In this document: one piece after another, positions 59,280-64,000 of the stretch
Numbering within the stretch: position 1 is the stretch's first letter
Layout: each line of letters begins with the position of its first letter
Source: Hsuehochloa calcarea
Lineage: Eukaryota; Streptophyta; Magnoliopsida; Poales; Poaceae
Direction: 5' to 3'
NCBI GenBank assembly: GCA_036346395.1
Contig: CM070609.1
Span: 47,068,777-47,132,776 of the forward strand
Length of the DNA: 64,000 bases
The notes under the pieces: generated by a model
Told to the model about the DNA's origin: nothing
Databases searched by the model: none
The model's input: only the letters and a program-made list of their open reading frames with translations
Made by a program: the position numbers and the translations under genes

Positions 59280-59996
59280 CTACTGGCTGACCAAGACTAA
59301 TAGATGAGAGGGAAAAACATAAAGTAAGGAGAAGACAACCTACTAAGGGAGCAGGTTTAACCCGAAAACACCAAGGAACACACAAATAGTCGGAAAGCTA
59401 TTAAGAAGCATAAAACTCACAATCAAACTACACACAGAAGAAGAAAAACAAAAATCTAATCGTCTAGTCGATTAAACTCTAATTTAACTGGGTGACTTGG
59501 CTCAACACACGGAGGAACCAACACTGATTTATCCTATATGGCTGGTCTGAAGAAAAATCAAACTGGTCACTGTCTTCATCAAACATTGACTGCTTGAGAT
59601 CCTTGCAGGCGAATCTTGGAGAAAGACAGGGACGATGTACAAATTCCTCTTGGTCTTCAATTCTTGCGACGAACTTGTCTTGAACACTTGGGGAGATATT
59701 GATACGTTGTTGCTAGTTGCATGGTCTTCAAAGAGTTGCTCCAAACAGCTCTTGGGCATCCATCGAGACATTTGGCACAGATAAAGACTACTATGGAAGT
59801 TATGAGGATAGAAGGTCCAATTTAATACTCAAAATGGTGAGGAAGAATATAGACGAGAAATGAATAGAGTGGAAGAGAATAGAAGCTAGACAAGATGAGA
59901 ATAGCACATCATTAACATTTTTCATTTGTAAAATAAGTTTTGAACTTTTCCTTAAACACGACCATTCTAACTAAGGTCACGACCTACAGTCAATAT

Positions 59997-60009
59997 GGCT
60001 CTGATACCA
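59997..60009 (-). promoter_or_regulatory. Primer binding site of the Gypsy-type element
   Basis: The minus strand reads TGGTATCAGAGCC, the plant tRNA-iMet site, four bases from the end of the 5' LTR. This fixes the element's orientation. Confidence 0.88.
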
Positions 60010-60013
60010 CCTC

Positions 60014-61840
60014 TGTCGGGACCCAAATATATAATCTAGACCATCTGTGTATACTGCACTAGTCCAGAATCACGCTAGTGCACACAGTGGCAACATCGAT
60101 GAAATATCATTTCCATATGCAAAGATGACTAATAAATAGACAAATAACAATAATTATCAGAGTAAAGACCTTAAGGTCAAAGCTTACAATTAATGTCTCA
60201 GAAGACAAATAGCTCAATAAAGCTGCAGCGGAACGTAACGGAATAACTTCAGTGAAGCCCATCCATATGCCCACAGGCAATCGACTGGGGTAGCGCGACC
60301 TAATTCTCCACGATCCTTGAGGTAGACCTTGTTGGTGACGATTCTTCCACTTACATTGATTGTTTATAGCAAGTATGAGTACACACCGTACTACATAAGT
60401 CATACCACGAATGCAATTTATAGATGATGGCTTATTCCAAAGGAATGGCTTCTGTGGTTATTTTGCAGAAATGCAACATTTGCAATTGAATACAAATAAT
60501 AGATTGAAAACATAATTCAAAACAAATAGACAATAATAAGTTAACAATTGTTTTCACAAAGGACACATAGTCTAATCAAGTTATTCACACAGCTGCACAA
60601 GTTATCTCACACAGCTGACTCTTCCCAATTGTTTTATGAAAATCTACCCCTCGTGTGAAATTCCCGAGCATGTCCATAACCGAGAACGCGGCTATTCGAA
60701 TAGATTGATTTAAACACTCTGCAGAGTTTGTACACTTTACCCACAAGATGAAACCAACCGGATCAGAGTTGATCACAACAAAACCTTTCAGAGACTTCAT
60801 CTCAAACAATGACACTCCGATGTGCTTTCTGTAGTCAATTTGTACACACACCCTTGGAGCGACACACACCGTTGGACGAGGATGCGTGAACCGTCCCGCG
60901 ATGTGACATATCACACCTCCAGCCCATCACACAGCTTAAATACAACCTGAGTTGTCAATGTCAAGACTCCATAACTTACTAAGTTAGGCCCAGCCCATAC
61001 TAGGCATGTGGTCGTACAGTAAGGCCCAGTTCAATGGCGCACAAAGTTAAGTCCTTAATTGACCAAGGCAAGACTTCCAGTTTTAACCCAAATCACAAAG
61101 TTTATAGCACACAGCCCCACCGTTCACACAGATCCACCACTTGCCTCACCCAAATCTTTTCCCACCTGTTGATTAAGTGCAACACATGCCATCAACGAGT
61201 AATGACACCACGACACACAGTTTCATCACACAGTTCCATAATCACTTAGTCAAGTTTATAATTGCAACTCTCACATGAGATGATGACTCGTGGTATGGCT
61301 AAGCAATCTACTCGTATCTAACCAACCCACGTTGGTGCTACGATAATACCAACTAATAATGAACCAACCTAGGGTGACAAAAGATCATGGCATACAATAG
61401 ACAAGGTGGATATAACAAATTGGATTAATAACTATCCGAAAAGCATTTAAATAAATACTTGAAATAGAATGCAATACATTGAAACAAAGTATTTTGAAAA
61501 CTGGGTTCAATATGATCAAAGGTATAACTTGCCTTGCTATAGCAATGATGGTCTTGTTTATCTTCAAACATCTGCTTTCTTGATCTTCAGCTCCTTCGGA
61601 CGATTCTGACACTTCAACGTCTAACGATAAAGAAAATGCAACAACAAACTAAATTCAAAAGACAAATCAAATAAACTCAAAATTGAAATTGAATGGTACT
61701 GGAAGATAGATATTGAATTTAGATGAATGTAGGAATTTGAATGGGTTCAAGTGGAATTCGGATGAATAAGATATGGCTTTTGGAATGAAGAAAATAAAAA
61801 GAGAGAAAAGCTGACAAGTGGAATACTATTAGAATATTCC
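60014..61840 (-). repeat. 5' LTR of the Gypsy-type element (partial)
   Basis: It is co-linear with 51772-53596 of the 3' LTR, with few differences; a 75-codon open frame (61385-61612 versus 53141-53368) translates identically in both. It stops at gaatattcc (61840), where a SIRE-like LTR begins; about 1.9 kb is missing here. Confidence 0.92.
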
Positions 61841-64000
61841 CGTGGATTTCATGGGGATATGCTCCAGATCTTAGGATGATGTGACAATTGGCAATGGCGT
61901 TTACGGTTTGTCGTTTCACGCGTTTTCGACAAAGTTCTGAGCTTTCTTGCTCGAGGCGGTCCGACCGGTCCTTACGGTGATCCGGCCGGTCCCATATCGG
62001 TCGGACCGCCATCAAGCGATCGGACGGCGATGACCAAAAGTGTTCAAATCGAGCGAGGACAAGCTATTTGGGATGTTGTTAGAGCCCATTGGTTATTCTG
62101 AAATTGCTACACATACGCAATTCTTTTGGCTAACAACAATAAGGCTAAGAATCTTTTATATGGTGCACTTGGTAGACAAGAATATGATAGAATTTGCAAT
62201 CTTTCAACCTGCGCATGAAATTTGGAACACTCTCGAACATATCATGAGGGTTCGTCCCAAATCAAAAAGGTGCGCCAAGCTGTTTACAAGCGTGAGTACA
62301 ATAAATTCGAGATCGTCTGGAGAGAGCATCGATGACATTTTCATCGCTTTAATAAAGTAATTAATCAAATGAAATTTGTTGATATTGAATATTCTCAATC
62401 TGAAAATGCCACCCATCTCTTGGTACGCAATCAACACCAAGGAGTGGGAGATGAAAGCTCTTGCTATAGAAGAAAATGTTGATCTTTCAAGTCTTACTTT
62501 AGAATTGCTTTATAGTAAACTCAAGACTCATTAAAATAAAAGAGTTGATCATCCTAAGAAAGATAATTTAGCTTTGGTAGCAGATCCTCTCAAAAAGGCT
62601 TTTGATGACTCTTGTGAATCTTCTTCTGGATTTTCATTTGCTTGTTTATCTGCTATTCATGAAGAGGAGCTTGAAAGTATTCTGAAGCGGAGTTAGCTCT
62701 TCTAGCTAAGAAATTCACGGGCCTACAATAATGTGAGAAACAAAAGAGAGGTGGTCGGTTACATGCTATGAATGTGGTGAGCTCAATCATATCCGGGCAA
62801 ATTGCCCCAAGCTGAAAGGTAAGAGCAATCATAAGGAAGGAAAGCCAGCTTGGAAGAAGCCTCCTTTCAACAAATCAAGGTATGAGGCAAATAAGCTTGT
62901 GAAGGCTGCTCACCGGGTCCTTGCCGCTTTTGAGGATCAATCCTTGAGCGATGTGGATCTTTGGGAGTGAGGAGGACAAGGAGGAGGAGATCCTCAAGGC
63001 AAAAAAGGGAAGGCCAAAGGCTTCAGCGGCATGTGCTTCATGGTCGACAAGCGACATTGATGATGATGAGGTATCTTTTTCTTATGATGAGCTTTCTGCT
63101 AAATATGATTCTATAGTTGAGCAATTGCTTAGTCAAGATGAAGCGCTAGAATTTGTTATGACAAAAAATAAGAAATTAGAGTCAAAGATTAACAAATTGA
63201 AAGTAGAGCTTAAAACTGCTAAGACTCTTGAACCTGATGAATGTTTATCTTGTCATGTTATGCATTCTGAAATTACCAAGTTACAATCTGCTCATAATAT
63301 TTGTGTACAACAACTTGAGAATGCTAAATCTGAACTAAATGAAATTAAAAGTGCTCCTTGTGAAAAATGTTTAGAATCTAGTAAATTGATTGCTTTTGAT
63401 GTTTTGATTCTAGCCCTTGCACTTCATGCTTAGAAAAAGAACGTGAAATCAAAGATATCTTAGAAGCTGCTAGAGTCAAATATGCAAAGCTTAAGGACAA
63501 TATTGAAAATACTACTTGTGCTTCATGTTCCACTCTTAAGCTTGAAATTGCTTTGTATAAGGAAAAATCTATGGATAAAACTTGTGATTCTTGTGTTAAC
63601 TTGAGAAAAGAAAATGCTTACCTTCATGATACATTAGAAAAATTTTCTAAAGGTAAGAAACAATGAAACATGATTCTTGACAAGTCTAAAACTCCTTATA
63701 AGAAGCAAGGTTTAGGATTCAATTCTTTTCAAGACAATTCAAACCCAAAAGTCATTCAAGTCTTGGAAAAGGTTTAATTGAATTCAAAACCCAACTGCAA
63801 AACATCTTTTAAATCTGCGAGTTTTGCCCAACCTTGTATTAATTCAAATGGTGCGTCTTCTAGTGGTACCAAGTACCATTGCACTTATTGCAAAAAGGGT
63901 GGACATTTGATTGAATCTTTGTTGGTGTAGGTTGAAAAATGATAGGAAAAATTTTGATAGAATTTCATTCATGCAACCTAGAGCTTCTATGAGACATGGT
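61841..64000 (+). mobile_element. SIRE-like Copia element 4, 5' part, runs off the window
   Basis: It begins CGTGGATTTCATGGGGATAT, the LTR start of this family with its first T changed to C. After about 200 bp the LTR jumps directly into gag (near 62055), so the rest of the LTR, the primer site and the gag start are deleted. The preceding bases ATTCC (61836-61840) are the expected left copy of the target duplication. Confidence 0.88.
62055..64000 (+). pseudogene. gag of SIRE-like element 4
   Basis: It starts at EDKLFGMLLEP, joined to LTR sequence. The order matches the other copies: IDDIF block (62325-62345), first knuckle CYECGELNHIRANC (62764-62805), acidic segment, coiled-coil with CxxC pairs (63238-63610) and second knuckle (near 63875-63905). 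Many one- and two-base losses relative to elements 1 and 3 break the frame (for example in the IDDIF block and before the first knuckle). It is closer to element 1 than to element 3. Confidence 0.88.

Larger units (their letters stand above)
51772..61840 (-). mobile_element. Gypsy-type LTR element with gag only, minus strand
   Basis: The 3' LTR (51772-55509) begins TGTCGGGACCCAAAT and ends GGGACGTTACA in plus-strand terms. The polypurine tract on the minus strand (cctttaaggggggaggtt) lies at 55510-55527. The primer site (minus TGGTATCAGAGCC, 59997-60009) abuts the 5' LTR (60014-61840), which is cut at its far end. Only a degraded gag is recognisable in the 4.5-kb interior, so this is a non-autonomous element. 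It inserted into SIRE-like element 3 next to TTCAC (51767-51771). Confidence 0.9.

Noticed and set aside
15854..60009. tRNA-like matches at the tggtatcagagcc sites
   Set aside because: Each is only a 12-13-base primer site beside an LTR; no tRNA gene surrounds it.
53141..61612. Two identical 75-aa ORFs (53141-53368 and 61385-61612)
   Set aside because: They are the same place in the two LTRs of one element, and identity reflects recent insertion and not coding.

Overview
The window is nuclear DNA of a plant, most likely a grass close to rice (Oryza). Genes are split by GT-AG introns, one gene has a chloroplast transit peptide, and most of the sequence consists of LTR retrotransposons, a CACTA element, hAT-like elements and dead gene fragments. 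No operons, ribosome-binding sites, CRISPR arrays or bacterial genes are visible. The one host gene that reads intact is on the minus strand at 7902-12061 (12 coding exons, 374 aa, plus a probable 5' UTR exon near 12896-13070). It encodes chloroplast enoyl-ACP reductase (MOD1/ENR type) of plastid fatty-acid synthesis. || Layout. 1-620: tail of a dead Copia element (RNase H end, polypurine tract, LTR start). 1107-2055: HAK-type potassium transporter pseudogene, followed by a coding-like patch on the other strand. 4710-6140: BED-finger/hAT-like gene split by a Gypsy LTR fragment. 6125-7640: LTR-like repeat. 7902-13070: the ENR gene. || 13468-36865 is a set of nested insertions. The oldest layer is a small element (about 0.9 kb once later insertions are subtracted) whose two ends are long inverted repeats of each other. 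Into it went a 4.4-kb solo Gypsy LTR (target duplication CAACT), and into that LTR an 11-kb SIRE/Maximus-like Copia element (GAGCC). The other arm of the outer element carries a 743-bp hAT-type element (GCCATGAA) and a 6.3-kb second Copia element (ACAAT). || 37660-44000: two direct-repeat copies of a promoter-like sequence with a 5.5-kb CACTA element exactly between them. 44142-45480: a short gene-start fragment and a monosaccharide-transporter pseudogene. 45673-46683: possible hAT-type element. || 47383-64000 is a second nest that runs off the right edge: a SIRE-like element (LTR, primer site, gag) interrupted by a minus-strand, gag-only Gypsy element with 3.7-kb LTRs, whose 5' LTR is in turn interrupted by another SIRE-like element. 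The missing halves are predicted to lie just beyond 64000. || Nothing here is a clear new cellular system. The most unusual signals belong to the transposons: a ladder of CxxC pairs in the SIRE-like gag, near-palindromic GGTCCGA motif arrays in two unrelated LTR families, several zinc knuckles in one Gypsy gag, and recurrent two-base losses (CAGAG to CGAG) between repeat copies that may be sequencing or assembly errors.
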